Of a stretch of 64,000 nt of DNA, positions 53,174 to 62,405 are shown one piece after another. Position numbers and translations under genes: made by a program. The notes below the pieces were generated by a model. The model worked only from the letters and a program-made list of their open reading frames with translations, was not told where the DNA came from and did no database searches. The number at the start of each line of letters is the position of its first letter. Position 1 is the first letter of the stretch. Source of the stretch: Roseinatronobacter sp. S2 (GTDB lineage Bacteria > Pseudomonadota > Alphaproteobacteria > Rhodobacterales > Rhodobacteraceae); NCBI RefSeq assembly GCF_029581395.1, contig NZ_CP121113.1, positions 983,501 to 1,047,500 on the forward strand, in the 5' to 3' direction.

Positions 53174-53905
53174 TCAAAGTTCATCTACGGTGCGGGGGAA
53201 TATGGACTGGAACCCTTCGGCATATTTGCAATCGCGCCCGCCTGACATGCCCCCCGAATTACGTTTGAAGTGATTGGCGCGCTGTTGGGCTACGCGGGTG
53301 TAATAGTCCCACAGATGGACCTGCCCGTTCATGTGCTCCATCGCCGCGCGCTTCTTGTCCCAGACGGGCGTGATGTCCAGAAACGTGTCCGGCTTCCAGC
53401 CCATCTGTTCGGTCTGGTGCGGTTCAAACAGGTATAGCTGGGGTGCGCCCAGAACCTTCTCGCCCGGATTGTGGCCCCATGCCTGCGCGATCATGCGGCA
53501 TTCAAGGGCGATCTGGGTGGTATACATATGGTCGGTGTTATAGGGGTCATACTGGCTGTGGCACAGCATGAAGGCGGGCTGCACCTTGCGCAGCAGATCA
53601 ACCAGTTTCATCTTGTCACTTTGGTCCAGATGCAGCGGGTAATCGCCCAGATCGAAGCATTCCAGATGATGCACGCCCAGCACGTCGGCTGCGGCTTCTG
53701 CCTCGGCACGACGAATGGCTTTGACCTCGTCCAGTGATTTGCCGTCCTTCCACAGCCGCGCGCTTTCGCCGCGTTCGCCAAATGACAGGCAGGCGACTGT
53801 CACCTGATAGCCCATCTCGGCATGCAGTGCGATTGCGCCCCCGCAGCGCCAGACAAAATCAGCAGCATGGGCAGAAATCACAAGCGCGGTTTTGGGCGCA
53901 GTCAT
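53174..53905 (-). CDS. galB: 4-oxalomesaconate hydratase GalB (PIG-L fold)
   Basis: A 243-residue PIG-L/LmbE-fold enzyme. The N-terminal metal motif SAHAADFVWRCGGA (about 10-23) is the GalB type rather than the usual AHPDD; CHSQYDPYNTDHMYTTQI (about 110-127) supplies more metal ligands. It hydrates 4-oxalomesaconate, giving the GalC substrate. GGAGGC precedes ATG 53905. It is first in the four-gene operon. Confidence 0.9.
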   Translation of the reverse strand: MTAPKTALVISAHAADFVWRCGGAIALHAEMGYQVTVACLSFGERGESARLWKDGKSLDEVKAIRRAEAEAAADVLGVHHLECFDLGDYPLHLDQSDKMKLVDLLRKVQPAFMLCHSQYDPYNTDHMYTTQIALECRMIAQAWGHNPGEKVLGAPQLYLFEPHQTEQMGWKPDTFLDITPVWDKKRAAMEHMNGQVHLWDYYTRVAQQRANHFKRNSGGMSGGRDCKYAEGFQSIFPRTVDEL

Positions 53906-54023
53906 GGCAGCCTCCGTATCAGGGTTGGGGGTCTGTGATCCCACGGGGGCGCGTGTTGTGCAATTTTGAAGCGTGTTCAGGGGTATAAGAAATTGCTATA
54001 GCGAATTTGCGGTGCTGGTGTCG

Positions 54024-54869
54024 TCAGGTAAGTGCGGGCGCGGTCAGGGACGGCCGGAAATGCCCGATGAACGGTGCATCAGGGGCAATCCTGCCCATGG
54101 CTGATTTGCGATCCTCATAGGCCACCGACATGGTATGCGCATTGGCGTGCAAAATGGTGTCAGGGTCCGCAATAAATGCCACATGACCGCGCCAGAACAA
54201 CAAATCCCCGCGTTGCGGCGCGGCACCCGCGCCCAGCTTGGGGCCAAACGCAGTTGCCTGCATATCGCTGTCGGCGGGGCAGGGCAGGCCACAGGCATGC
54301 AGCGCCACCTGAACAAGGCCGGAACAATCTATGCCAGCGCTTGAATTCCCCCCCCACAGATAGGGCGTGCCCAACAAAAGTTCGGCGACACTGACAGGGT
54401 CGGTCGCAGGGCGATCAAGGGCGCATAAATGCTGCGCGGGTATCCAGCCCCCGCATTGGGCGCGCAGAAATTGCCCGTCTTGGCCGGTGACCAGAACCTG
54501 AGCATTCAGCGAAAGCGGACCCGTTTCCGCGCTTTTCAGGTCGGGGCGGGAATAAAGATGTGTGGCGCGCGTGCAAACGCGGTGCGTGACAGGATGGTCA
54601 GGCGTCAGCGCCGCGTCGCGCAGCCAGCCACAATACCCGTCTGCATGCATCTGCACGAAGCAATACCCGTCGCGCTGTTCAATCATGGTCAGCGCTGCGC
54701 CGCGCAGCACCTGCCTGTCGCGTGGCCCGTGGGCGTGGCGCAACAGGTCTGCCAGTGCCGCGCCCGCCCGCATGGGGGTGCCGGTGGTGAACTGGGGTGC
54801 ATCCAGCGTGGGGCGCAAGACATCCAGTGCAACGCGCCCGCTGAACGGTGTCAGGCGTGGATCGCTCAC
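54024..54869 (-). CDS. NlpC/P60 family peptidase with SH3-like domains
   Basis: A 281-residue cysteine peptidase. Two SH3-like regions (about 50-150, DGYCGWLRDAALTPDHPVTH region and DGQFLRAQCGGWIPAQHL) precede a C-terminal NlpC/P60 domain (about 160-275) with catalytic Cys in GIDCSGLVQVA (about 180) and His in WRGHVAFI (about 228). No signal peptide is evident, as in similar alphaproteobacterial murein-peptide recycling enzymes. It starts at GTG 54869, overlapping the aminopeptidase stop (GTGA). It probably cleaves peptidoglycan peptides. Confidence 0.88.
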   Translation of the reverse strand: MSDPRLTPFSGRVALDVLRPTLDAPQFTTGTPMRAGAALADLLRHAHGPRDRQVLRGAALTMIEQRDGYCFVQMHADGYCGWLRDAALTPDHPVTHRVCTRATHLYSRPDLKSAETGPLSLNAQVLVTGQDGQFLRAQCGGWIPAQHLCALDRPATDPVSVAELLLGTPYLWGGNSSAGIDCSGLVQVALHACGLPCPADSDMQATAFGPKLGAGAAPQRGDLLFWRGHVAFIADPDTILHANAHTMSVAYEDRKSAMGRIAPDAPFIGHFRPSLTAPALT

Positions 54870-56275
54870 AGGTCCAGCGCGGCTGGCAGGGCGTCAAACA
54901 AGGCGCGCGCGGCCTGACCAATGCCACCTTTGGGGCGTGCGGGTGCGGCACTTGGCTGGTAGCCATAGATATCGAAATGCACAAATCTTGGTGTATGCTC
55001 GACAAACCTGTGCAGGAACAGGGCCGCAGTGATGGCGCCTGCCATGCCGCCCGCAGGCGCATTGTCCAGATCGGCAATGCTTGGCTGGATCTTGGTTTCA
55101 TAACCCGGATGCAGGGGCAGGGGCCAAACGGGATCGCGCACAGCATCACCCGACCGCAAGATCGCATCGCTTAGCGCGCGATCGCGGGTGAAATAGGGCG
55201 CAATATCGGGGCCGACTGCCACACGGGCGGCCCCTGTCAGTGTGGCCATGCACACCATCAGGTCCGGTGGTTCCTCATCTGCCAGCGCAAGCGCGTCTGC
55301 CAGCACCAGCCGCCCTTCGGCGTCAGTGTTGTTGATCTCCACGCTTAGGCCTTTGCGCGACACAATAACATCGCCGGGCCGCATGGCATTGCCGGACACC
55401 GAATTTTCCACCGCCGGAATGATCACACGCAACCGCACCGCCCAACCCTGTGCCATGATCATATGCGCAAGGCCCATGACGGTGGCCGCCCCGCCCATGT
55501 CCTTTTTCATCAACCCCATGGACGCGCCGGGTTTCAGGTTCAGCCCGCCCGTGTCAAAGCAAACCCCCTTGCCGACAAGCGTCAGTTGCGGGCCGGTCGT
55601 GCCCCAACGCATGTCCAGCAAGCGCGGGCTGCGGTCGGATGCGCGCCCGACGGTATGCACCAGCGGGAAATTGTGTTCCAGCAAGTCGTCGCCGCGAATT
55701 ATCGAAAGTTCGGCCCCGAAAGTATTGGCCAGCCCGACAAACGCGGCCTCCAGTTCCGCCGGTCCCATATGGGACGCTGGCGTGGTGATAAGATCGCGGG
55801 TCAGCGCCTCGCCTGCGGCGATGGCCTCCAGCCGTGCGACATCCACGCCCTTTGGGGCGATCATGTCTGCCAGCGGGCGGGATGGCGGGGTGCGGAACCT
55901 GTCAAAACGGTAGCCCGCCAACAACCAGCCAAGCAGTTCTTCGTCAAGTGTGGACTGGGCCGACAGGTGTTCCAGATGGAATGTTGCGGCAGGCAATTTC
56001 GCGCGTGCGCCGCCAAGACAAAAGCGCGTGCGCTGGCGGTCGGTGTCAGACCCAAGGCCCACGGCCACCGCAGCAAGATTGCCGTCGGGGTCGGGGACAA
56101 GGGCGGTTGTGCCGGACGCCGCGTTGAACCCTGTTGCGTCCAGCCATGCGCGCATGCGACCGGGTTGCATTTCTGTCCAGCTTGCCAACTCGTCCTTGGT
56201 GACAAGATGCAAAGGAATTGTGCGCCCGTTCGGGACAGCAAAACGCATAGTGGGGGGGGCTGTGAATTCGGTCAT
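54866..56275 (-). CDS. Leucyl aminopeptidase (M17 family)
   Basis: A 469-residue cytosolic zinc/manganese aminopeptidase. Active-site blocks: LVGKGVCFDTGGLNLKPG (Lys236, Asp241), MKKDMGGAA (Asp259) and the signature NTDAEGRLVLAD (316-327). Shorter than PepA, close to the PepB-like group. It removes N-terminal amino acids. It is co-translated with the NlpC/P60 peptidase, so the pair may recycle cell-wall peptides together. Confidence 0.93.
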   Translation of the reverse strand: MTEFTAPPTMRFAVPNGRTIPLHLVTKDELASWTEMQPGRMRAWLDATGFNAASGTTALVPDPDGNLAAVAVGLGSDTDRQRTRFCLGGARAKLPAATFHLEHLSAQSTLDEELLGWLLAGYRFDRFRTPPSRPLADMIAPKGVDVARLEAIAAGEALTRDLITTPASHMGPAELEAAFVGLANTFGAELSIIRGDDLLEHNFPLVHTVGRASDRSPRLLDMRWGTTGPQLTLVGKGVCFDTGGLNLKPGASMGLMKKDMGGAATVMGLAHMIMAQGWAVRLRVIIPAVENSVSGNAMRPGDVIVSRKGLSVEINNTDAEGRLVLADALALADEEPPDLMVCMATLTGAARVAVGPDIAPYFTRDRALSDAILRSGDAVRDPVWPLPLHPGYETKIQPSIADLDNAPAGGMAGAITAALFLHRFVEHTPRFVHFDIYGYQPSAAPARPKGGIGQAARALFDALPAALDL

Positions 56276-56428
56276 GGTCGCTTTTCGGTCATTTGCGGAT
56301 CAAGCGCGACACTAGATCAATTTCAGCACAAGGGGAAAGCCGGATTCGCGTGCACACGAAAGGGTGTGCGCTTTTTGTCTGGCAGTGCCGCTGGATGATT
56401 ACCTTGGCGGCAATGCGGCTTGCAATCG

Positions 56429-56809
56429 TCACATTTGTAGCAATGGAAGTTCCCACAGATCCACAAACGACATATCCCCGACACGGGTGGCGCGATGCCA
56501 CAGCGCGTGTGCAGCAGTTATGTTCTGATCCTGGCAAGCAGCGTCAAGCTGGGCAAGGATGGACGCCAGCGAAACCAACCCTATGGCTTCCGCCTGATCA
56601 CAGGCGGCTTGCGCATGTTCCGGCACCTGATCAAAGCGGCTATCGGCAAGGGCGGCTTCGGTCAGACGCAGGTGGGCCATCAGATCCTCAATGGCGGTAA
56701 TGATGGCCATTTCCGCCCGTGCCGCACCCATATGCCGGAACATCGCCGCGATGTGATTTGAATCGACGGCTACGGATTCGCGCTGTCGTAGGTGAACAAC
56801 TGTCCCCAT
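56429..56809 (-). CDS. Small helical protein of unknown function
   Basis: A 126-residue, mostly alpha-helical acidic protein, starting MGTVVHLRQRESVAVDSNHI with AAGGGGCAAGA upstream of ATG 56809. Helices include AEMAIITAIEDLMAHLRLTE (about 32-51) and AQAACDQAEAIGLVSLASI (about 69). No known domain is recognised; an Hpt-like helical bundle is possible but no Hpt histidine motif is clear. It lies alone between two convergent or separate genes. Confidence 0.6.
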   Translation of the reverse strand: MGTVVHLRQRESVAVDSNHIAAMFRHMGAARAEMAIITAIEDLMAHLRLTEAALADSRFDQVPEHAQAACDQAEAIGLVSLASILAQLDAACQDQNITAAHALWHRATRVGDMSFVDLWELPLLQM

Positions 56810-56980
56810 TCTTGCCCCTTTGCCGTTTCAGGTTTCCATGCGGAACCACACGCAGAAAGCACTTCGTCGGTCCGTGTCGTGCCAAATTATAAGGGCTACA
56901 GCCTAATAAAAGAATGTAGCAAGAATAAGGCAAGCCGTTTCAGACCGCGTCCGTGCAGGGGCAAAAACACTTGATTTGTG

Positions 56981-57373
56981 TCATTCCGGCATCGCCGAAG
57001 AGTGGTGTTCAATGATTTTCCACCCCGTATCATCCCAACGATAGATGAACGTGTAGCGACACATTACCTTGGTTTCGACGCCATCTCTTGTCATGGTTAC
57101 TTCATAGACGCCGGAGTTTACCGACAACCCGTCAAACAGGCGAATGTTCTGGTCAACGGCCTTGGCCCGCGACTTGAACCGCAGAAACACATCGAAATAA
57201 TCGCGGATTGCGGCGGGTGTTTTGCGCACTTCGTTGGAGACTGTCGGCAACAATATGGCATCGCTTGCGTAAAGGGCAGCAACGGTTTCCGGATCGCGCG
57301 TTTGCAGGGCTGCGTCCCAGCTTTCCAATAGTCCGGCAATTTCCGCTACGTCATGTTGCTTGGCGATTGTCAT
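56981..57373 (-). CDS. SnoaL-like / DUF4440 nuclear-transport-factor-2 fold protein
   Basis: A 130-residue cone-fold protein of the SnoaL/DUF4440 group: MTIAKQHDVAEIAGLLESWD then ALQTRDPETVAALYASDAILL (about 23-43), and the end RYTFIYRWDDTGWKIIEHHSS. GGGGAAA lies upstream of ATG 57373. Members include ketosteroid-isomerase-like enzymes and small-molecule binders. No clear catalytic residue set is seen and no operon partner. Confidence 0.8.
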   Translation of the reverse strand: MTIAKQHDVAEIAGLLESWDAALQTRDPETVAALYASDAILLPTVSNEVRKTPAAIRDYFDVFLRFKSRAKAVDQNIRLFDGLSVNSGVYEVTMTRDGVETKVMCRYTFIYRWDDTGWKIIEHHSSAMPE

Positions 57374-57487
57374 ATTGTGCTTTCCCCTTAAATTTGCTTT
57401 TGTTCTGAACTCTAGGTGTGGTGCCGACTTTGTGACAAGCAACCATAAATTAGGTTCGTCCATCGGGCAAGTCAGGGCATTCTTGCG

Positions 57488-57808
57488 ATGACAAACGCGT
57501 TACATTCGCAACAGGGTCCGGTTTGCCCAATATGTGGCCGGCCCATCCCTGCGCATGTGCTGCAAAGCCTGCATCATCTGGTGCCGAAATTGCGCGGGGG
57601 CAAGGGCGGGCCGGTTGTGTTGCTGCACCATATTTGCCACCGTGAAATTCACGCGACATTGTCTGAAAGCGACCTTGCAAGACACTACAATACGGTCGCG
57701 GCATTGCGCGCACATCCCAGACTGGCAAAGTTCGCCGCATGGGTCGCGAACCGCCCGCCCGAATTCATGTCCAGGGTGCCCGGCGGCAGACGCGGGCCGC
57801 GCCGGTAA
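57488..57808 (+). CDS. Small HNH-motif protein
   Basis: A 106-residue protein with a zinc-knuckle and HNH-like core: CPICGRPIP (about 13-21), then SLHHLVPKLRGGKGG (His-His as the HNH histidine) and HHICHREIHA (about 48-57). Such proteins are small nucleases or nuclease-like domains. There is only a weak ribosome site before ATG 57488. It has no toxin-antitoxin or phage neighbours. Confidence 0.75.
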   Translation: MTNALHSQQGPVCPICGRPIPAHVLQSLHHLVPKLRGGKGGPVVLLHHICHREIHATLSESDLARHYNTVAALRAHPRLAKFAAWVANRPPEFMSRVPGGRRGPRR

Positions 57809-57905
57809 CCCGCTGTTAAAGTGGATCTGTCATCTTATGGCCGTTGGGGAACAGCGGGGGGCGATGAATATGGCCTGTCGCGGTGTAATTCAGGGGTGCC
57901 AAGTG

Positions 57906-58271
57906 ATGCGACGAACAGAACCTTTATCGGTGCGTCAGGCACGGGTGGGCATAATGGCCAACCCTGCCGTAATCCGGCTGCCTGTCCATCTTCCGCGCGA
58001 TGTGTGGACGCGGTGGCCTGACATGCGATCACGGCGTCGCTATCATGGTGCGCGCGCGAAAGATGCGGCGCCCGGGTTCGGCGATCCGGTTCTGGATGGC
58101 CTGCTGCTGGGTGATTTTGCGCGCGATTTGCGCGCGGGCAAGTGCGATGGCCAGACACGAACAGGGATGTTCGGGGGCGGCATGGCTGTTCTAGGGCGCG
58201 CGCGACGGTTTGCGGTGATTTGTGGTATCGTCGTGATTGCAGCGGCACTAAGCGTTGCCCTGCTGCGGTAA
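57906..58271 (+). CDS. Possible small membrane-anchored protein (uncertain)
   Basis: A frame of 121 codons from ATG 57906 ending in a hydrophobic helix (about 100-119, FAVICGIVVIAAALSVALL), with a moderately basic N-terminal part (MRRTEPLSVRQARVGIMA). No family is recognised, codon use is similar to neighbours and the ribosome site is poor. The stretch 57809-58420 otherwise has no gene. A real tail-anchored protein and a chance frame are both possible. Confidence 0.4.
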   Translation: MRRTEPLSVRQARVGIMANPAVIRLPVHLPRDVWTRWPDMRSRRRYHGARAKDAAPGFGDPVLDGLLLGDFARDLRAGKCDGQTRTGMFGGGMAVLGRARRFAVICGIVVIAAALSVALLR

Positions 58272-58420
58272 ATGCGTGGGGCTTTGTCGCCAACACTCAG
58301 GCAAGCCGCAGGCGATGTGCGAAATTGAACATGACAGGTTCACAAAACCGCAGTTGTAAACGGCCATTCGCAGAACGATCTTCAAGCTAACAAAAAGCAA
58401 CGCATTGATCGGAGTTTGCA

Positions 58421-59332
58421 ATGTCTATCCGCCCCACAGTTGAAACCCGCAAGGCCGTGCCAACGATGGAAGGCGCAGGCGTTCATCTGCACCGCGCTTT
58501 CGGCTTTCAGGACCCGAGCGAGCTGGACCCGTTCCTGCTGTTTGATGATTTTCGCAACGAAGTGCCGGAACATTACCTGCGCGGGTTTCCATGGCACCCA
58601 CACCGCGGCATTGAAACCATCACATATGTTCTGACCGGCGAGGTGGAGCATGGCGACAGTTTGGGCAACCGCGGCACACTTGGCGCAGGCGATGTTCAGT
58701 GGATGACCGCAGGATCCGGGATCATGCATCAGGAAATGCCGCGCGGGAACGCCAAGGGGCAGATGCACGGCTTCCAGCTATGGGCGAACCTGCCCGGCAG
58801 CCTGAAAATGACCGCGCCGCGCTATCAGGATGTGAACGCGAAGGAAATTCCGGAAGTGATTGATGATGACGGAACACGCGTCCGTGTCGTCGTCGGTGAT
58901 TTCTGGGGCAAGCGCGGTCCCGTTGACGGCATTGCGGCAGACCCGCAATATCTGGATATATCCGTGCCGCCGGGGGTGCGCAAAACCTTCAAGGTTGACA
59001 CATATCGTCGGGCGTTTGCCTATGTGTTCGCGGGGTCCGGCGCGTTTGCGGATGCATCGCAGCCCACAGGCGTGCTGCTGGAAAAAGAAGTCATGGGTGA
59101 AGAAGTCAACATTCGCGACATGTCCGGCGACCGAACGCTGATCCGTTTTGGCACGGGTGAAGAAGTGACCGTGCAGGCGGGCGAGGAAGGCGTGCGCTTC
59201 TTGTTGGTGTCGGGCGCGCCGTTGCAGGAACCTGTTGCATGGCACGGGCCGATCGTCATGAACACCCGCGAAGAAATCCAGCAGGCCATCCGTGACCTGC
59301 GTAACGGCACATTCATTCGGCCAGCGCATTGA
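58421..59332 (+). CDS. Pirin family protein
   Basis: A 303-residue bicupin of the pirin family. The N-terminal cupin has the Fe(II) motif WHPHRGIETITYVLTGEVEHGD (as WHPHRGIETITY, VLTGEVEHGD) and GSGIMHQEMP. Bacterial pirins act as redox-sensing regulators, and one class has quercetinase-like activity. GGAG precedes ATG 58421. It is not in an obvious operon with the next gene. Confidence 0.93.
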   Translation: MSIRPTVETRKAVPTMEGAGVHLHRAFGFQDPSELDPFLLFDDFRNEVPEHYLRGFPWHPHRGIETITYVLTGEVEHGDSLGNRGTLGAGDVQWMTAGSGIMHQEMPRGNAKGQMHGFQLWANLPGSLKMTAPRYQDVNAKEIPEVIDDDGTRVRVVVGDFWGKRGPVDGIAADPQYLDISVPPGVRKTFKVDTYRRAFAYVFAGSGAFADASQPTGVLLEKEVMGEEVNIRDMSGDRTLIRFGTGEEVTVQAGEEGVRFLLVSGAPLQEPVAWHGPIVMNTREEIQQAIRDLRNGTFIRPAH

Positions 59333-59395
59333 TCCCCCCTGTTCCGGGCATGGGCTTGTGACTATACTTCCGGTCACATCATGCAGGAGGATGTC

Positions 59396-60142
59396 GTGAC
59401 ACGCGCAATCATCAAATTGACCGGCACAGACCCTGCAACGTTTTTGCAGGGTCTTGTCACCAATGACATCCGGCGGCTTGGGCCGCAGGCCCCGCTATAT
59501 GCCGCGCTTCTGACGCCGCAGGGCAAGTATCTGGCGGATTTTTTCATTGTGTCGTGGGGGGATGATATTTTGATTGATGTCGCAGCCCCGCTTGCGGATG
59601 ATCTTTTCAAACGCCTGAGCATGTATAAACTGCGATCCCCTGTCACGCTGGAGCACGTTGATATCCCGGTCAGTCGCGGCACAGGAACCGCGCCGGAAGG
59701 GGCCATGCCCGACCCGCGCCACCCTGCGCTGGGGTGGCGGCTTTACGGGACGGCCCTGCCGGATGACGGGACGGATTGGGATGCCCTGCGCGTGGCACAT
59801 TGCGTGCCCGAATCCCTGATCGAGCTGGTGCCCGGCGAAACCTTCGTGCTGGAGGCCGGATTGCCGCGCCTGAATGGCGTCGATTTTCGCAAAGGGTGCT
59901 ATGTCGGGCAGGAAGTCACGGCGCGCATGCATCACAAGACCGACCTGCGCAAAGGCTTCGTGACAGTGTCCATTAGCGGTTCCGCGCCCGTGGGCACCGA
60001 AATTATGGCAGGCGCGAAGGTTGCAGGACAGCTTTTCACCCAAAGCGGCGGCCGCGCGATTGCCTTTTTGCGGTTTGACCGTGCACAACCGGCCATGCAG
60101 GCGGATAGCGCGGTGATTGATTGGTATCAGGCGGCCAGCTGA
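59396..60142 (+). CDS. ygfZ: Folate-binding protein YgfZ (Fe-S cluster assembly factor)
   Basis: A 248-residue GcvT-like protein with the YgfZ signature RKGCYVGQEVTARMHHKT (about 168-185), which contains the K-G-C-Y-x-G-Q-E motif with its key cysteine. It helps repair or maintain certain Fe-S enzymes in a folate-dependent way. The start is GTG 59396 with a strong AGGAGG; an in-frame ATG 15 bases upstream overlaps that site and is unlikely. The next gene starts 63 bases on. Confidence 0.92.
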   Translation: MTRAIIKLTGTDPATFLQGLVTNDIRRLGPQAPLYAALLTPQGKYLADFFIVSWGDDILIDVAAPLADDLFKRLSMYKLRSPVTLEHVDIPVSRGTGTAPEGAMPDPRHPALGWRLYGTALPDDGTDWDALRVAHCVPESLIELVPGETFVLEAGLPRLNGVDFRKGCYVGQEVTARMHHKTDLRKGFVTVSISGSAPVGTEIMAGAKVAGQLFTQSGGRAIAFLRFDRAQPAMQADSAVIDWYQAAS

Positions 60143-60205
60143 CTTGATCGTGAATGCGCAGGCATGATAGCGGTATCATGTCGGGGCAGTGAAAGATCAA
60201 TAGTG

Positions 60206-61195
60206 ATGGGCCGCATATTCAACTCTCCTTTTGCGGGGCCGGTTCTGGCCTTGGTCGCTTATGCCTTGTTTTCGGCGCATGATGTGCTGGTGAAATCGCT
60301 TGGCGGCAGCTACAGCCCTGTCCAGATCGTGTTCTTCAGCGTTTTGCTTAGTCTGCCATTGGCGTTTTTGATGCTGATGCGCGACAAGACAGACGGCAAC
60401 CTGCTGCCGCGCCGTCCGGGTTGGGTTGCCTTGCGCACGGCTGCGGCGGTGTGGACAGGGGTAAGCGTGTTCTACGCGTTCACTGTGCTGCCCATGACGC
60501 TGGTTTACGCCATCTTGTTTGCCACACCGCTGCTGATCACGCTTCTGGCTGTGCCGATGCTGGGCGAAAAGGTGGGCTGGCGGCGCAGCGGTGCGGTTCT
60601 GGTCGGGCTGCTGGGGGTTTTGATTGTGCTGCGGCCGGGGCAGGGGGACGGAATATCCCTTGGGCATCTGGCGGCATTGCTGGGGGCACTTGGGGGCGCT
60701 GTTTCCGCGATTATTGTGCGCAAGATCGGCCGCGAGGAACGCAATGTCGTTTTGCTGGTCTATCCGCTTATGGCCAATCTGGGGGTTATGGGCATTGCCT
60801 TGCCGTTCGTATATCAGCCCATGCCGCTGGCGGATCTGGGGGCATGGGCTGCGATGGCCGCCATGGCGTTTGTTGCCAGCCTGTGTGTGATTTGGGCCTA
60901 TAAATTGTCGTCTGCTATTCAGGTTGCGCCAATGCAGTATTCCCAGATCATCTGGGCGGCATTATTCGGCGCATTGTTCTTCGGCGAAGTGCCGGACATA
61001 TTCACTGTGCTGGGTGCCGTGGTCATCATTGCAAGTGGCGTCTATATTGTGCTGCGCGAAGATTCCGCCAAGGTGTCGGAAAACCGGCCGGTTCTGGAAA
61101 CCCGCACGCGGACCGAAACCGGCACCTTCCCGCGCGCCAGCCAGCTGGGCCGGTTTGACGAACATGACGACGACGACCCCGACAAGTTGAAGTGA
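60206..61195 (+). CDS. DMT superfamily permease (EamA family)
   Basis: A 329-residue transporter with two EamA repeats and about ten helices: first repeat about 8-140 (AYALFSAHDVLVKSLGG, VLPMTLVYAILFATPLLITLL as VLPMTLVYAILF, ATPLLITLL) and second about 155-290. The C-terminal ~35 residues are charged and cytoplasmic, rich in Asp at the end. It exports or imports a metabolite; the substrate is unknown. ATG 60206 is preferred; ATG 60164 is possible. Confidence 0.9.
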   Translation: MGRIFNSPFAGPVLALVAYALFSAHDVLVKSLGGSYSPVQIVFFSVLLSLPLAFLMLMRDKTDGNLLPRRPGWVALRTAAAVWTGVSVFYAFTVLPMTLVYAILFATPLLITLLAVPMLGEKVGWRRSGAVLVGLLGVLIVLRPGQGDGISLGHLAALLGALGGAVSAIIVRKIGREERNVVLLVYPLMANLGVMGIALPFVYQPMPLADLGAWAAMAAMAFVASLCVIWAYKLSSAIQVAPMQYSQIIWAALFGALFFGEVPDIFTVLGAVVIIASGVYIVLREDSAKVSENRPVLETRTRTETGTFPRASQLGRFDEHDDDDPDKLK

Positions 61196-61316
61196 AGCGG
61201 TCGCGGCACAAGTGCAACGCCCGCGACACCTTGCTGAACATGTGTGCTTCTGCACTGGCCTCGGGGGGGGCGGGGCGCTATGACATGCGCTGAATATTGC
61301 CGAAGGACGACCCAGC

Positions 61317-62405
61317 ATGAAAACTGCTATCCAACCGCAACCCGGTATACTTGACATCGCGCTTTATCAGGGCGGGACCTCCAAGATCATCGGACGTGAT
61401 GATGCCGTGAAATTGTCGTCAAACGAGAACCCGTTCGGGGCAGGGGATATGGCGCGGCAGGCTTATCTGCGCGCAGGCCATGACCTGCATCGCTATCCGT
61501 CCACCGATCACGGCCCGTTGCGCGCAGCGATTGCAGCGCGCTATGGTCTGGATGCCGGTCGCATTATTTGCGGGGCCGGTTCCGATGAGGTGATTTCCTT
61601 TCTGTGTCAGGCCTATGCCGGTCCCGGTGACGAAGTGCTGTATAGCCAGCACGGGTTCTTGATGTATCGCATATCGGCGCTGGCGGCGGGGGCGACACCG
61701 GTTGCGGCACCTGAACGCGACCGCACCACGAATGTGGATGCACTTCTTGCCGCCTGCACTAAGCGCACAAAGCTTGTATTTATCGCCAACCCCAATAACC
61801 CTACAGGGACAATGATCCCGATTTCGGAACTTGAACGCCTTGCGAAAAAGCTGCCAGCGCAGGCATTGCTGGTTCTTGATGGTGCCTATGCCGAATATGC
61901 CGAAGGTTATGATGGCGGCGCGGCCCTTGTCGATCAACGCCAGAATGTGGTGATGACGCGCACCTTCTCTAAGCTGTTTGGTCTGGGGGGCTTGCGTGTG
62001 GGCTGGGGCTATGGGCCGCAACATGTCATTGATGTTCTGGGGCGGGTCCGCGGCCCGTTCAACCTGTCGACCACGCAGCAGGATGTGGCCGAAGCAGCCC
62101 TTGCCGATGAGGCGCATATATCACGCAGCCTGGCCGAGAATGCGCGAATGCGCACATGGCTGGCCGACCGTCTGAACGCCATAGGCGTTGCGACAGATCC
62201 ATCCTATGCGAATTTTGTTCTGGCCCGTTTCAAGGACCCAGCGCAGGCCAACGCGTGCAACACGGCATTACTGGCGGGCGGTTTGATTGTGCGCAAGGTG
62301 GACAGCTATGGCCTGCCGGAATGCCTGCGTATTACCATAGGCGACGAATCCGCGTGCCGGCGCGTGCTGCATGTCATCACCCAATTCATGGAGCAGCAGG
62401 CATGA
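61317..62405 (+). CDS. hisC: Histidinol-phosphate aminotransferase
   Basis: A 362-residue class II-type PLP aminotransferase. The PLP lysine is Lys219 in [15 protein letters not shown]; also [10 protein letters not shown] (about 36), [19 protein letters not shown] and [11 protein letters not shown]. It makes histidinol phosphate from imidazole acetol phosphate, and in many alphaproteobacteria also transaminates aromatic amino-acid precursors, which fits its overlap with tyrC. AAGGA precedes ATG 61317. Confidence 0.93.
   Translation: MKTAIQPQPGILDIALYQGGTSKIIGRDDAVKLSSNENPFGAGDMARQAYLRAGHDLHRYPSTDHGPLRAAIAARYGLDAGRIICGAGSDEVISFLCQAYAGPGDEVLYSQHGFLMYRISALAAGATPVAAPERDRTTNVDALLAACTKRTKLVFIANPNNPTGTMIPISELERLAKKLPAQALLVLDGAYAEYAEGYDGGAALVDQRQNVVMTRTFSKLFGLGGLRVGWGYGPQHVIDVLGRVRGPFNLSTTQQDVAEAALADEAHISRSLAENARMRTWLADRLNAIGVATDPSYANFVLARFKDPAQANACNTALLAGGLIVRKVDSYGLPECLRITIGDESACRRVLHVITQFMEQQA

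Noticed and set aside
51651..53273. A 540-codon open frame on the plus strand across galC and the dioxygenase
   Set aside because: It is antisense to clear GalC and VOC dioxygenase genes with ribosome sites; the translation shows no domain and is His/Gly/Arg rich as expected of a shadow frame.
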